Positions 44,201 through 55,718 of a DNA stretch of 64,000 nt are shown in pieces; positions within the stretch are counted from its first letter, which is position 1; the number at the start of each line of letters is the position of its first letter. A program made the position numbers and the translations under genes. Source of the DNA: Pterobdella sp. o SKG-2022 (lineage: Eukaryota; Annelida; Clitellata; Hirudinida; Piscicolidae); assembly GCA_964035795.1 (NCBI GenBank), contig OZ038321.1, forward strand, positions 12,868,208 to 12,932,207, written 5' to 3'. Under the pieces are notes generated by a model. It was not told the origin of the DNA. It worked only from the letters and a program-made list of their open reading frames with translations, and did no database searches.

Positions 44201-47200
44201 TATCATTAATTAAGTTTTTAAAAACGCCCAGTAAAAATGATTGACATTCAAATTAATTAAAAATTTATTTTCTAGTACTGGTATTGGTGTGGACACAAAA
44301 CTTTAGATGCTGACCCCGATGAAACATATGACTTCGCCACTTTGGAAAAATTTGAAAAACTTGATAAAAACAAGAAAATTGGCGTTCGAATTAGGGGACT
44401 CACGAAGGTTCCAACATTGATTCAATAACTTTTTATACATATTCAGAAACTGTATAATGGAAAAGAGAAGTTTTATAATGTCGATGTTTCACCCTATTAA
44501 GACTAAAAAATTATAAATATAAGTTATCCCATTTATGTAAGCTGGAAAACGTTTCAAATAATTTTTTGGAAATTTATAAAAAAAACTGTGTCAAAAAAAT
44601 TGAAGCCAAATAACAGATAATTTCAAAAACTCAATACAAAAAAACACCCTTACTTTAAAACATTTACAGATATTCTCCAATGACTCTACTCCAGCAGTTG
44701 ATAATATAAACATTGACGTTAATGAAGGCAATATAACGGCTTTTCTGGGCCACAATGGTGCTGGTAAAAGCACAACTATATTCATGCTTACGGGTGAGTT
44801 TATCTTAAAATTTTTTGAGTATTAAATAATAATAAAATTAGACAATGAAAGTATTTTTATTTAGTTTGTTGCTCCTATGTGGCCGAGACTTCGTTTAGTA
44901 ATGACCCAAAAGAAAACTTTTGATAACTTTATTCAGATTTTGAAAACAATATAATGTTTAAAAAGCGATTTTTTTAGTTCAAAATCAACTTTATAATGAG
45001 CATTTTTTTTATTAATTAATTCTTAAATAGTTGTCCATTTATTTCATATAGGCTTTATTCAGCCGACCAAAGGCAGTGTTCAAATAAACGGCTATGATAT
45101 TTCCACGCAAATGAGCAAGGTTTTACCTATTCATTTGAGCGAGTATACAAGCTATTTTTTATGAACATTATCATAATTATAATTTACTTATAAAATCTAT
45201 GTCAATAGTTCAAATTTAAAATAGAAAGGTATAAAAATTCTACTCAATGTTTGAATGATTTTATGAAAAGATTCTAAATATAAAGTACTTATATCAATAT
45301 TCTCATCAAAACTTGCAACCACAAAGGTGCGCAAAACTTTGGGACTCTGTCCCCAGCATAACATTCTGTTCAACAGACTAACAGTCTACCAGCATCTTGT
45401 CTTCTTTGCTACGGTTGGTTCAATTTCTGCTTTGCCCATATAATACATAAGAGGAATGGTGGTATTTTTTTGAGGAATAATAAATAATCTAATCCTTTAT
45501 CTCAAAATAAAGCGATAATTATTATTAATATTAGTGTTTAACAAAGATTTTTGTTTTTAAGAGATCTATATATATTTGACAAACAAATATTTATCTTTTT
45601 AATAAAAGCTTAGTGACTATGAATTCTTATTCGAAGAAGAGTACAACTTTTTCTTGAGAATATTCCAGATAAAATTAATTTTTTGCAAATATGGGAAATT
45701 AAAGTTTTGAAAAAAACCAATTCTTTTATTTTTGATCTATTAATAGTTATTTTGCTTGACAATGTGTCAAATTCATTCAACAGCTGAAAGGTTGTACAAA
45801 TAGAGAAGCGAAAGATGAGGCTGAGAAAATGATAAAACAGGTTGGTCTAGAAGACAAGAAAGACAGTAAGTCCTCTTTTTTATCAGGAGGAATGAAAAGA
45901 AAACTCTCTATTGCTATCGCTCTTGTGGGTGGCTCTAAGGTAATATAAATGAAAAGTTCTGATACATATCAATTTTTTGAACAAATTAAATTTTTGTAAA
46001 CAAAAATTTGTGTGGTTTCAATTTTTAGATACAAATAAAATTTTAATTTTACATCGTATAATATTATCTTAAAATTGAACTCTTGAAAACAGTTTGTGAT
46101 CTTGGACGAGCCGACATCTGGCATGGACCCTCAGTCGAGAAGACAAACGTGGGAGTTGTTGAAAGAAGTCAAAAGAGGCAGGACTATCATATTGAGCACC
46201 CATTTCATGGATGAAGCTGATTATTTGGGAGATAGAATTGCTATTATGAATTCTGGAAAGATTAAATGCTATGGCACTTCTATGTTCTTGAAGAATAAAT
46301 ACGGTGTGTTCTGTTTTTCCAAATTTTATATGATTCTATAAATGAATACATATATTTCTTTATTAATTTTCAGATTTCATATAATTATTATTACTTGCAG
46401 ATTTTGAAATTACTAAACCAATAAATATTATATGTATTGATTTTTGTTTAAAGACATAATCACCTGAAACCACTAAATTAAAGATTTCTCAAATTTAAAA
46501 AAAAATTCTTAACACTTTATCAAAAACAGGTATTGGATATCACTTGACAATCACAAAAAGCTTGGCTTGCAAGCCCAATAAGATCACTGACTTGATCTTG
46601 AGTCATGTTCCCAATTCAAACTTCGAAAGTGAGCTTGGCACCGAATTAACTTACTTGCTGCCTAAAGAGGAAAGCAAAAGAGTTGCAAGACTACTCAAGG
46701 TTGAAATCATTCAAATATTACCTACAATTTTTATTGCACGTAATACATTAGTATACCTTATAGGTATTAGAAACAAGTATAAAGAGGACAATTTTTCAAT
46801 TTTTATTATCACTTGGTAATGTAAAAAGCTTTGTGTCTTTTTTAAAATTTTGTGTTTGTTGACCTTACAATTTGATTTAGGCTATTATACTTTATTACTG
46901 AGGGTTTTAATATTTTAAATGTCTGACGATAAATTTAAAATTATTTCTTATTTTATTTTGATTAAAATGAAAGTATCACTCCTCACATGATTAAAAACTT
47001 TAAAAACATAATGCAACTAAAATAAACTGTCAAATTATTAAATTTACCATACATCCTACAAATACTCTAAATTACACTCAATTCTAATAATTATAAATGA
47101 ATTCATCTGAAGATCTTGGAAGGAGAGCAAAAGGAATATAATTTTGAAGGTTTTTCTGTGTCTGTCACTACAATGGAAGAGGTCTTCATTAAGTTAGTTC

Positions 47201-50200
47201 TCATTTATAACGTGACAGGTGATAAAAATTGTGATAATTCATAGCCAATAAAGTAATTTACCGAACATCTGTCTAAAAATTATTATATAATAACATTTTT
47301 CAACTTCTGATTTTTATATTATCTTTTAAAATCGCTTATTCCAGGATCGTTTTCATTTCAATTTGAAAATCAAATTTGCCAAAATATGATTACAGAGTAC
47401 TAGAGAACGGAGATAATGTAAATTGCAGTAAAGAGATGAGGGGGAGAACAATAGTGGGAAGAAAAAAAATTCCCTTTCAACTCGCTACAGCTGAAGAATT
47501 CAATGGTTTCTTTATGTTTTATATATTGCTTACATTTTTCAAGTTTATTTGTCTAATTTCATGATAATTTATGATCATATTTATAAAAAAAAAATTGTCA
47601 GGCGTTAGTAAGCACATTGAGTTGTGGACTGTTGTATGCAATTTCAACAATTGGTTTCTCTAATTTTAACTACTTTTTTTATTTCAATGCTTTTTCAGAT
47701 TAAAGATATTTTTTTTATTTTTTTTCCATGAGTAAGACATCAAAATCATCGAAATTTTTTCAATGAGCACGTAATGGAGCATGTTGCGATTTGATATAAC
47801 CGAATAATGTTCTAGGTAAAGCTTCCATAAGGAAGAAAATTTTATATGTAACCGGCCCTATTCTGAAAAACAACCTCCTTGAAGAACTCAGATTTTCTGT
47901 TTCAAAACACTCTTTTGGAAGAAATCTCAAATCTAATTTTTTTTCGATATTTTATGGTGTATAAATATTTATATATTATTTTTTTCTTAGTTTTTTTTTA
48001 TATAATTGAGTGGCCTAGAAACTCTTGGAGTTAATGCCACTATAATCATATTCTTTATTGTATTATGTTGTTTCTTTATGAGACGTCTGTTTTGTTGTTT
48101 CAGACGGGTTTTTATAATTACCTTTCTACTGATGAGATTTGAGGTTTTGTATAACATAAAAATGTGATCTTTCAACTTTTTTTTGCAATTTTTGTATGTT
48201 TAACTTTATTATCGGAAAAAAAAATCTCCTTCTAGATACTAGAAACTATGAAAAAATATACTATTGCAAGTAAATAGTTTTGAGTGTTTGATCAATATTC
48301 ATTTCATTATGCTCAAAAGAGGTTTTTTGTATTGTCAAATTATTTACTTTAAACTATAAAAATACTCAATAATTTTTTTTTTTTTAAATAATAGAAATTT
48401 CAAACTATATTATATTCCAGATGATTATTATAGCGTTATTGACAACAACCCGCACGGACAGATCGAAGAAGGCGAGATTTTCCATTTTTTATTTTATTTT
48501 TTCAGTGTTTTAACACTCTAGACATTATTTGAATTGTTTCTCCCAAACTATTGAGATTCTTAACCTATAACCATGCAGAAATTGCTAAATACAAGACATT
48601 TTTCAACAAAGATTTCACTAGACAAAACATCTTCAAACACAAACTAACTTCTTTTTTGTCCTTGTTTTGTAAAAGAGCATTAAATTCATTGAGAAATTGG
48701 AAAATGATAATTTTTCAATTAATTCTTCCTTTAATTTTTACTTTTTTGGCGTGTATTGCTATTTACAACATGGAGACGAAAAGCAACTCTCCTCCCCTTG
48801 ACATCGACTTCCCATCAAATATTATCACCCAATATGAGCCCAAGTAATAGAAGCATTCTTTAGAGTTTTTTATCATTAAAAAAATATTGTTTTAAACAAG
48901 CATACAATTTATACCACTTATTTTTGAAACTTGAAACCATTATACATTATGAAATAGTTAACGATTTAATGGTTCAGACTTTTTCATACTAATAATTGAA
49001 TTTTTCAATAAAATATAGTAATAAAATATTTTTTATAGGTATATCACCCCTGTGATTTTCAATTATGACACAACAAGCAAAAACATTACATCTATATGGG
49101 AACGTTGTGTCAGTGAAGTTTTGGCAGATGACACCATAATAGAGGTTTTGAGGAAGCCTGATGAAGTATTCAGCGAAATATCGAATTTCAAAACTGTTAA
49201 AATTGAAAAAAATACTACAATGAATACTTACTTGTTGTCAGAAGCCAAAAAAAATCTTCTCAGATACAAGAGAAATATGCTCTTCGCTCTCCAAGTGAGT
49301 TATGAATATTTTGCGGTCAATTATTATTTTTTTCGATAAATGACTATTTTTATTTCTGTGGTTAAATTTTAGGTGAGTGTAACAGAAAATAAAATAGAAG
49401 GGTATTTCCAAGACGAGGCGTTCCATGCAATGCCATTATTAATGAATAAAATGAATAATATTAGATTGTGTTACTATTTGGCTGAAAGCAACAGTAAAAA
49501 ATTTTTACCAAGTATACACACCATTAACCACCCTCTTCCATGGAATAAAAAAAAGCTTCTTTTGGGGATCAATAGAATCAATAATATCACTTTAGCGTCA
49601 GGCATCTTTGCAAATTCTGTTGCGTTTGGAGTTAGTCTCATGGTGGGTACCTTCGTCATTTTCATCATCGCTGAACGCCACTGCGGTTCTAAGCACTTAC
49701 AGTTTTTAAGCGGTGCTGATCCAATAAGCTATTGGTTTACTTCTTTCTTTTGGGACATCATCAACTATCTTCTGCCTATCTTCAGCGTTTTGATATGTCT
49801 ATGGGGTTTCCGAACGGAAGGGTATTATGAAAATATTCGGTAAGATGTGAAATCATTTAAAATACATCAACTAACTTTGTTCAATTGTTTATATTCATGA
49901 AAATGAACAAATCTTCAAACAAATTTAATACGATTTTGAATATTATCTTTTACTTTTAAATTACAAAACCTCGAAATCTTTTGAAGATACGTGACGTTAC
50001 TACTTTTCTCATATTTCTGGGCCATGATTGGCATAGTGTATAGTGTTTCTCTGATTCCCATGGAGCCCTCTAATGGCTATATCGTCATCACAGTAGCCAA
50101 TGTTTTCGCAGGTGAGTTGAACAAATTCTTCTCCATCTAATTCATTTTTGTTTCAATTCATTATCGATTCAACATAAATATGTTTTGAAAAAGGTGAAAA

Positions 50201-52817
50201 ATCACTTTTGCAATAAGGTATTCAAGGTACCAACAAAAATAAGTTTATCAGTTATATTAACTATAAAAATATTGTATAGGAACGGTGAGCAATCTCGTCA
50301 TAACCATCATGAAGTACCCACCATTTGGAATTGCTGCTTATGGATACATATTAGAATGGGTTTTCTACGCATTTTCTCCAAACTTTGCTTTTGCTAAGGG
50401 CTTGTTGGACATCTTTTTCAATTACCAAGGTAGAAAATTATTTTTGTGTAATAAAACAATACCTTCAACGTCTATTAAGATGGAAAATTTTTTTAAATAA
50501 ACTAGAGATATTTAACGTGAGGTTCACATTTTGAGAAACCATTGAAAATATAGTTGATCATAAAAACACTTAAGAGTTGAATTTTCTAATTTGATGAAGC
50601 TTTTCGAGGTATTCTATATCATTATCAGGTAACTAACGAATATGTATTGTAAACAAGATGCCTTAAAAACGTTAAACTGTTACCTGAAGTTACTTGATGA
50701 TGATATAAAATATATCGAAAAGCTTAGTTGAATTAAAAAATTCAAATATTGTCGTGTCTTTATGATTAACAATTTTGAGATTAATTATTCAAAAATTGAA
50801 AATATTTTTTCATTAAATAAACAAATAAAACAAAAAAAAATAAATGAAATAAAATTTAAAAGTAAATAAACAAATAAATAACGTGATGGTGTTATGCCAG
50901 TGTTTATAGGCAGTCTGTCAAACTGGCTCCAGCTTTATATATATGCATAAAATTTTAAAAATAAGTAAATTGATGAATTTGCAAAATAAAATTGATAAGT
51001 GAACTCGAATATGAATAAATAAATCAAGGCAATTTGAAACGAAATAATGAAAATTTTTTGATATTCACTTGATCATTTTATGAAGGTCTCTGAGTTCTTA
51101 TCTAAAATGCTTCTATAATTTTTCTTTTTCTTATGTTGCTAGAAGCTTTTTCTAATATCGTCTAAAAGAACTGGTGGGTGGGGTTGAAAGTAAGGTGCTT
51201 TGAAGGTTTTGACATGCCGCTAAGAGACTCATACCCATTTGAAAATATTCTATGTTGAAGAATAATTTATCACATTTTTAAATTTTTTAAATAGATAAAC
51301 TATGTACTCAACGAAAAAAAAAAAATAAACTATACTCAAGTATTCTTTGGTAACACACAATCTCAGGTCTGAGAATATGTGGCAGTATTAAAGAGACCTA
51401 TCGAGACAAGGGCATCGAAGACTTTTGTGAAAGCCTGAAAGACCAGAAAGAGGGCTTTCCATGCTGCCTTGGTTAGTTGACGCTCAAAACTTATTTTTCT
51501 TTATATAATTTTACTGAAATTAAATATGAAAATTGATTTCTATTTCTGTTTTTAATAAAAAAAATCAAACTTTCAATAGAAAACTGCGGAGATTTGTGTC
51601 TGTTTCACGATGAGAATTATTTAACATTTGGTGTGGCGGGCATTGGAAGATCTGTTTTTTTCATGTCTATGCATGGATTGATAGGAATGATCATTTTGTT
51701 CACCTATGAATTTTTTGTGTATAAAATCTCATGGCTGGTCAAAGGAAGCAAAAAGAATCAAAGAAAAAACTTTACCCAGCTCAAAACTTACGAAAAAAAT
51801 GTAATATTAATGTTGAACTTGAATAAATTTTAATTGCAATGTTTGAACAAGTGAAAAAATTTCCCTGAAGGAATTTTCTGTTTCGACGACTCTCACATCG
51901 ATATCAGATGCAGTGGCGTACAAAGAGAATGATCTTGAAATAGATGAAAACGTTGTAGACAGTGATGTTTTTGACGAAGCTAACAAAACTCTGGCTTTAA
52001 TGACAAAAGATGCAGAATCTGATAAATATGCTCTAATTTTGAGAAATGTTTCAAAGTTTTACTCCGGTTTTGTGGCTGTGGATAACATATCTTTGACCAT
52101 CAAGAAAGTGAAATAACAATCTATATTCCAATATTTCATTAAATCATTTATTATTTGTTGATATTTTAATGAAGTTGCATTTGTATGAAATATAAATTAA
52201 TTTTTTTACAACATCAATATACCAGGGTGAATGTTTCGGTCTTCTTGGGGTCAACGGAGCAGGCAAAACAACAACATTTAAAATGCTGGTTGGTGAGATA
52301 AGGATGGATGAAGGTGATGTATTGATAAATGGACAAGACTTACGCAAAAGCATAAATTTGTTGGGGTACTGCCCTCAGTTTGATGCTCTTGCAGACCATA
52401 TGACTGTAAGAGAGACATTGTACTTTTACGCCTTTCTTCGAGGAATAAGGTGGTTTTATTTTTTTCTTGACAGTTAATTTGTTTTATTTGTCATTTTTAA
52501 AATTTAGTCAGCACTTCAGTTCATGTATAATGTTTTTCCTTCAAATCTTGTTCAATATATAGCAAGCACTTCTGATATACTACTAAAAAGCCTTTTAAAA
52601 ATTGATAACTATTTGCAAAATGCAACGTTTACATTTTGCATATTGCCTTTTTCAAGATGGTTTCAAGTGGAAGAAGTAGTGAACAACCTGATTGATATAT
52701 TCTTGCTCACCAACCATGCAGACAAAAAAGCAAAGAACTTGAGGTGCAGTTCATTTTCAAACATTTTTTTTATTAATGAGTCACAACATGTGCATATAGA
52801 AATAGCCGTTATGTAAT

Positions 52818-52865
<48 letters not shown>

Positions 52866-54646
52866 TTTTTGATGAAAACTNNNNNNNNNNNNNNNNNNNN
52901 NNNNNNNNNNNNNNNNNNNNNNNNNNNNNNNNNNNNNNNNNNNNNNNNNNNNNNNNNNNNNNNNNNNNNNNNNNNNNNNNNNNNNNNNNNNNNNNNNNNN
53001 NNNNNNNNNNNNNNNNNNNNNNNNNNNNNNNNNNNNNNNNNNNNNNNNNNNNNNNNNNNNNNNNNNNNNNNNNNNNNNNNAAAACTTGCAGCGGAGGTAA
53101 CAAGAGAAAGCTTGGTGTAGCGATAGCTCTTGTGGGCAACCCTCCCATAGTCTTCCTTGATGAACCAACCACTGGTTTTCTCATTTCAATATAGCTTATT
53201 AAGTTTCCTACTTAATATGTTATATCAGATTATCAATTATTTCAAATACAAAAGCTTTGTTTTCTCTATATTAAGTGCATTTTCTATCTTTTTATTTGTT
53301 TCCATACCAACCAATCTGTTTAATATCTAGCTATATTAACTATTCATGCTGTACCTTAATGAACTTCTTTGAAACTCAGGCATGGACCCAGCGGCTAGAA
53401 GAAAGTTGTGGAATGTGATAACTGCTGTGAGAGAAACAGGAAAAACTATTGTTCTTACTTCCCATAGGTTAATGAAATAACTGAAATCAATTCTTGTTTA
53501 ATAATATAACGCACTGTACATAATAGATGTGAGATCATCTTACAAAAAGCTTTTTACAAATTGAAGTGGAGTTTATCAGTTTTTAAACCCCCATTCTCCA
53601 TATCAGTGTTTTTGTCAAATTAACCACAAATATCAATGAGTAGAACTATTTACAATAATACCCAAACTCACTAGCATGGAAGAGTGTGAAGCATTGTGCA
53701 CTAGGATAGCCATTATGGTGAATGGCAAGTTCAAATGCCTGGGGTCATCACTACACCTTAAAAACAAATTCGGAGGTTTTTGTTCATTTTTTCTTATAGT
53801 TTTGTTTCTTGATATCGTTTATTCTTAGAATTTGTGATGATTTTCGATTTTTTTATTTTTGATATCTTTTATTTTTAAAAATCGCCCTGTATTTTCATTC
53901 ATCTTTAATGATAATTTTATTTAGATTAAAACTTCCCACACGCCAGGTGGTTTCACAGTGGTAATAAAGCTGAAAGCCATAAAGAAGCAGGGGGCAGTGA
54001 AGCACTATATGAAATGTCTGGCATCTTTCATCGATAAGGTAGTAGTAGTAAAGCATGGCGTGGTGGTAGATTGAAGGTTTATCAATGAAGTATATAGTTT
54101 TGTCTGCATGATTTTTCAAAAAAATATAATGATAGATGAGTACAACCTTACAAGAGAATGTTAGTTATAGAATGAGACAGCGTGATTTAGTTATGGAATT
54201 AGAAGTGTCGTTTCGTAGCGAAGTTAGGACTGCCAAGCATTATAGTTTCTAATCAAAAAATGTTTTAAAAGTTTAAATCTAACTTTGAAGTGAGGAGACA
54301 TTAGAATGAAATACACAATATTTATACTATTATAAACATATGTAAAAAACGGATTAATTTGCAGATTTTTCCAGGAAGCAGTTTGAAAGACCAGCACGAA
54401 GGCTTGTTACATTATCACATTCCCAAATGCCAACTCATCTATAAGAACAAAGCCGATAGTGATTATATGAGCATAGAAAGTAAGAGTGAGATGATGGACA
54501 CTAAAAAGAATGATTCTCAGTTGACCTGGTCAAGTCTGTTTGAAATCTTAGAGAAAGCCCGAGAACCTTTCATGATTGAAGATTATTCTGTTGCCCAGAC
54601 AACTCTTGAAGAGATTTTCATCAATTTTGCCAAAAACCAATATTAA
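28885..54646 (+). CDS. ABCA-family (ABCA3-like) full ABC lipid transporter
   Basis: Thirty-one exons join in phase: 28885-29233, 32132-32289, (missing), 41944-42200, 42414-42648, 42756-42929, 43068-43249, 44276-44407, 44670-44793, 45052-45119, 45327-45413, 45784-45939, 46093-46303, 46530-46699, 47113-47192, 47396-47505, 48421-48471, 48579-48843, 49039-49294, 49373-49839, 49987-50111, 50280-50429, 51367-51471, 51580-51800, 51871-52107, 52226-52449, 52657-52743, 53092-53174, 53380-53467, 53675-53775, 53947-54038, 54365-54646. The product, about 1,775 residues plus one missing exon, has the TMD1-NBD1-TMD2-NBD2 order and length of ABCA3. Family members move phospholipids or sterols across membranes using ATP. 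An exon is missing between 32289 (phase 0) and 41944 (needs phase 1); it may lie in the N gap at 40952-41151. All nucleotide-binding motifs are intact. Confidence 0.93.
29234..30735. other. ABCA intron 1, nothing recognised
   Basis: Low-complexity AT-rich intron. An ORF near 30353 is A/T-driven and hydrophobic without support. Confidence 0.5.
30736..31080 (+). mobile_element. RTE-like LINE fragment (endonuclease C-terminus) in ABCA intron 1
   Basis: A frame reads [19 protein letters not shown] and [19 protein letters not shown], the final D-Y-I and S-D-H boxes of an APE endonuclease as seen in RTE-type elements, then a Lys/Arg-rich region with stops. Both ends are truncated. Confidence 0.72.
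32300..34083 (-). mobile_element. LINE F: RLE-type (R2-like) retrotransposon, 3' part
   Basis: On the - strand: [27 protein letters not shown] (RT A box), [13 protein letters not shown] (B box), [19 protein letters not shown] (C box, with M in place of A), [20 protein letters not shown] and [20 protein letters not shown] (thumb), a CCHC finger ([13 protein letters not shown] near 32835-32890) and a restriction-like endonuclease with RRPDIVV...[11 protein letters not shown] (about 32530-32610). The C-terminal restriction-like endonuclease in place of an APE domain defines R2/NeSL-type LINEs. Stops and shifts mark it as dead. Its 3' end lies within about 20 bases of the ABCA exon at 32289. The rest of the element is at 40243. 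Confidence 0.82.
34096..34533 (-). mobile_element. LINE E: RTE-like element, 3' part
   Basis: On the - strand from the LINE D junction: [19 protein letters not shown], then [30 protein letters not shown] and the C-terminus [20 protein letters not shown], ending in a (TAA)n-type tail beside the 12 bp duplication. This is the usual C-terminal half of RTE-like LINE proteins. Confidence 0.82.
34922..36658 (-). pseudogene. LINE D reverse transcriptase
   Basis: Three frames cover the RT domain. The 36658-35984 frame carries [20 protein letters not shown], the [20 protein letters not shown] box and the GFRAAHS box. The 36078-35770 frame carries [12 protein letters not shown] and RVPQGGVL followed by a stop where S is expected. 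YADD lies near 35690, and the thumb region runs to 34922 with [18 protein letters not shown]. The protein is extremely rich in Asn, Thr, His, Pro and Ile because the coding strand is nearly free of G. Confidence 0.8.
37780..37806 (-). other. 2A-like motif (GDVESNLGP) in LINE D leader
   Basis: The - strand encodes [15 protein letters not shown], a close match to the canonical 2A core (L-L-L-x-G-D-V-E-x-N-P-G-P) with one change, Pro to Leu, in the N-P-G-P signature. A Cys/His finger begins right after ([10 protein letters not shown], then HWIHLKC). One C-to-T change would explain the Leu, so an active parent probably carried the full motif. The change is expected to abolish skipping in this copy. 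Confidence 0.75.
37996..40230 (-). mobile_element. LINE E: RTE-like element, 5' part
   Basis: On the - strand from about 40230: leader and start region, endonuclease ([20 protein letters not shown], near 39430-39490), a Lys-rich spacer (38494-38898), RT 0 ([17 protein letters not shown]), [12 protein letters not shown], and [21 protein letters not shown] sequence in broken frames. Then, near 38195, it jumps straight to [18 protein letters not shown], the region after the catalytic box. The RT core (A, B and C boxes) is therefore deleted. The element is interrupted at 37995 by LINE D. Confidence 0.78.
40243..40730 (-). mobile_element. LINE F, 5' part (RT 0-2), separated by LINE E
   Basis: On the - strand, broken frames give [44 protein letters not shown] and then the L-P-L-V-E-K region ending at LSKDQ. 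These are the N-terminal RT boxes of the same R2-like family and connect to the DQLYI segment at 34075 when LINE E is removed. The 12 bp duplication ATCATTATTGAT (40231-40242 and 34084-34095) marks the join. Further 5' sequence is lost in simple repeats and the N gap. Confidence 0.72.
40731..40951. repeat. Simple repeats next to gap
   Basis: TAG/TTG triplet runs (40736-40770) and a TA/TG dinucleotide run (40838-40868) precede the N run. Low-complexity DNA here probably caused the assembly break. Confidence 0.7.
40952..41151. other. Assembly gap (200 N)
   Basis: Exactly 200 Ns, the same length as the second gap, so an arbitrary placeholder of unknown true size. It lies in the interval where the missing ABCA exon must be. 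Confidence 0.98.
41152..41943. other. ABCA intron remainder, nothing firm
   Basis: AT-rich. The bases right after the gap have an open frame ([20 protein letters not shown]) that could be coding, but it does not resemble ABCA and ends at a stop near 41238. Confidence 0.4.
41944..43249 (+). CDS. ABCA exons: TMD1 helices
   Basis: Four exons encode [18 protein letters not shown] (end of the lumenal loop), then FPYPSYF and five membrane segments, with the family signature [19 protein letters not shown] at the TM2-TM3 turn, [10 protein letters not shown], and [13 protein letters not shown] leading into the cytosol. The exon at 41944 starts GT and needs a preceding G from the missing exon. Every other junction is in phase. 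Confidence 0.93.
43392..43564 (+). mobile_element. tRNA-derived SINE copy 1 (in ABCA intron)
   Basis: A tRNA-like head (CCTAGCTGGTAGAAC as A box, anticodon arm with loop CTAATTA, B box GGACTCGATCC) is followed by CACCTGTTCCACAGTGTG, TTAAATTTGTAGCAAG and an ATT-rich tail. The body matches copy 3 at 62.3 kb. The anticodon would read AAT (Ile). Mutations in the stems mean it is not a working tRNA. Confidence 0.78.
43565..44275. other. ABCA intron, nothing recognised
   Basis: AT-rich intronic sequence between the SINE and the exon at 44276. Confidence 0.5.
44276..47192 (+). CDS. ABCA exons: NBD1 and first regulatory segment
   Basis: Nine exons encode the first nucleotide-binding domain: Walker [10 protein letters not shown] at 44748-44774, Q-loop region [11 protein letters not shown], signature [11 protein letters not shown] (LSGGM at 45880-45894), Walker B and D-loop [13 protein letters not shown] (46093-46131), H-loop [10 protein letters not shown], and MFLKNKYG. 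The following exons give GYHLTITKS and [10 protein letters not shown], the beta-rich regulatory region found after NBD1 in all ABCA proteins. All catalytic residues are present, so this half-site should hydrolyse ATP. Confidence 0.93.
47396..51800 (+). CDS. ABCA exons: linker, TMD2 and extracellular domain 2
   Basis: The exons 47396-47505 and 48421-48471 encode a charged linker ([30 protein letters not shown]). The exon 48579-48843 has the TMD2 entry [19 protein letters not shown] and a membrane helix. Exons 49039 and 49373 hold extracellular domain 2 and the next helices, including [18 protein letters not shown], the family E-R-x-x-x-x-K-H-x-Q turn. Exons to 51800 hold the last helices, [11 protein letters not shown] and two Cys-rich lumenal exons (LRICGS, CCLENCGD). 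The 48471 donor appears to be GC (AAG|GCGAGA), the only non-GT donor in the gene, chosen because it alone keeps phase with 48579. Confidence 0.85.
50430..51366. other. ABCA intron with a foldback element
   Basis: Apart from the foldback at 50579-50742, this is AT-rich with an A/AAT-rich stretch at 50815-50880. No exon signal. Confidence 0.5.
50579..50742. repeat. Foldback/MITE-like inverted repeat in ABCA intron
   Basis: Arms of about 56 bases: GAAGCTTTTCGAGGTATTCT...ATCATTATCAGGTAACT on the left pairs with AGTTACTTGATGATGATATA...ATCGAAAAGCTT on the right, extending outwards through GAATT(T/C)... on both sides. A spacer of about 50 bases separates them. Arms are roughly 80-85% identical, suggesting an old palindromic insertion. 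Confidence 0.72.
51871..54646 (+). CDS. ABCA exons: NBD2 and C-terminus
   Basis: Nine exons encode NBD2: [20 protein letters not shown], Walker [12 protein letters not shown] (52247-52279), [14 protein letters not shown], the signature SGGNKRKLG, Walker [14 protein letters not shown]-loop [12 protein letters not shown], and [14 protein letters not shown]. The signature is split by an intron (AG at 52743, C at 53092) that contains the assembly gap 52881-53080; the phase shows no exon is lost there. The C-terminus contains [19 protein letters not shown], matching the conserved C-terminal helix, and stops at 54644-54646. Confidence 0.93.
52815..52861. repeat. (AT)n microsatellite beside gap
   Basis: About 22 AT units run up to the second assembly gap, the probable cause of that gap. 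Confidence 0.9.
52881..53080. other. Assembly gap (200 N)
   Basis: Exactly 200 Ns inside an ABCA intron that splits the NBD2 signature. Exon phases on both sides fit, so no coding sequence seems to be lost. Confidence 0.98.
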
Positions 54647-55029
54647 TCACGTTTTCATCATCACTTTCACTTTTTAAAAAAAGTTCATTAAATTTATAAA
54701 AATATTTATTAAGCAATTTATCACTTAAAAATTATTTGTTTTTGTTATTGAAGCTTCTATTTCCATTATGCGTATATAGATAAATTCATTTGCGTAATTT
54801 TTGACTTTTTTTTTTTTATTGCGCATATATGATAACTTGCATAATTTTTCAATAGAAGCACAATATGCCTTTCCCGTTATGAAATATTTCTTCCCAGTTT
54901 TGACGTTATAACCATGACATTCCATTATCTCTATCCTCATCATTACTACCATTATCACTATCAGCATCTTTTTATTACTTCTTTATTGCTTTATATAGGT
55001 AAGAAATGTACCCCATTGTTTTTATCAGG

Positions 55030-55190
55030 CTTTCAGATTTTGGCTCTGAGATGCTTTCTCTTCTATTAAAAAACTTTTCCCAAAAACCTAGCTTGATGAC
55101 ACCGTCCTCGTGGGATCTAGTATGCAGCTGGCTTGGCTACTAAGTCGCTGAGTTGATGCTTAGGACGTTCACCCTGTATCATCATCATCC
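55030..55190 (+). mobile_element. LINE 3'-end remnant with (ATC)n tail
   Basis: CTAGCTTGATGACACCGTCC...GCAGCTGGCTTGGCTACTAA...CACCCTGTATCATCATCATC is GC-richer than its flanks and ends in an ATC repeat, as do the 3' ends of other elements in this window. No protein motif is left. Confidence 0.5.
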
Positions 55191-55718
55191 AAATTGTTAC
55201 AATTTAGTTCATTTGTTTTTTAATCATTGCTAAATTCTCTCTAAAGTTTAAGGAAAATTTTTCAAAGTCAAAAGTTAATTTTTCATTCAGAGACTCTTAA
55301 CAAGGTGATACACTGTTCAACATTGATTGCTTCATTTTTATAGTTGCTGGTGTTTATTTTTTTATTCGTTTTGTTTATATCACTTATTTCAAAACATAAT
55401 TTATAATTAATCTTTTTCTCATACCTACTTGGTTAAAAGAATTAAAATCCCTGTGTTAGATGCCAACATTGAGGGTATAATCAAGTTAAGAACATATTAA
55501 CGTTATTCAAAATAATAAGTTTGAGGCTGGATAGTGCTTACAAAAAACTTTTCACAATAATAATAATTACCCACATTATATACGGAATATATAAGTTCTA
55601 ATTATTTGAATTTTTTCGAACATAATTAACTGAAAAATGATTAAAATAAGATTTTTAGAAAAATACATGCATTTTGATGGTTTCCGCCTAGAATTCAGCT
55701 TCATTATTATTCACAGAT

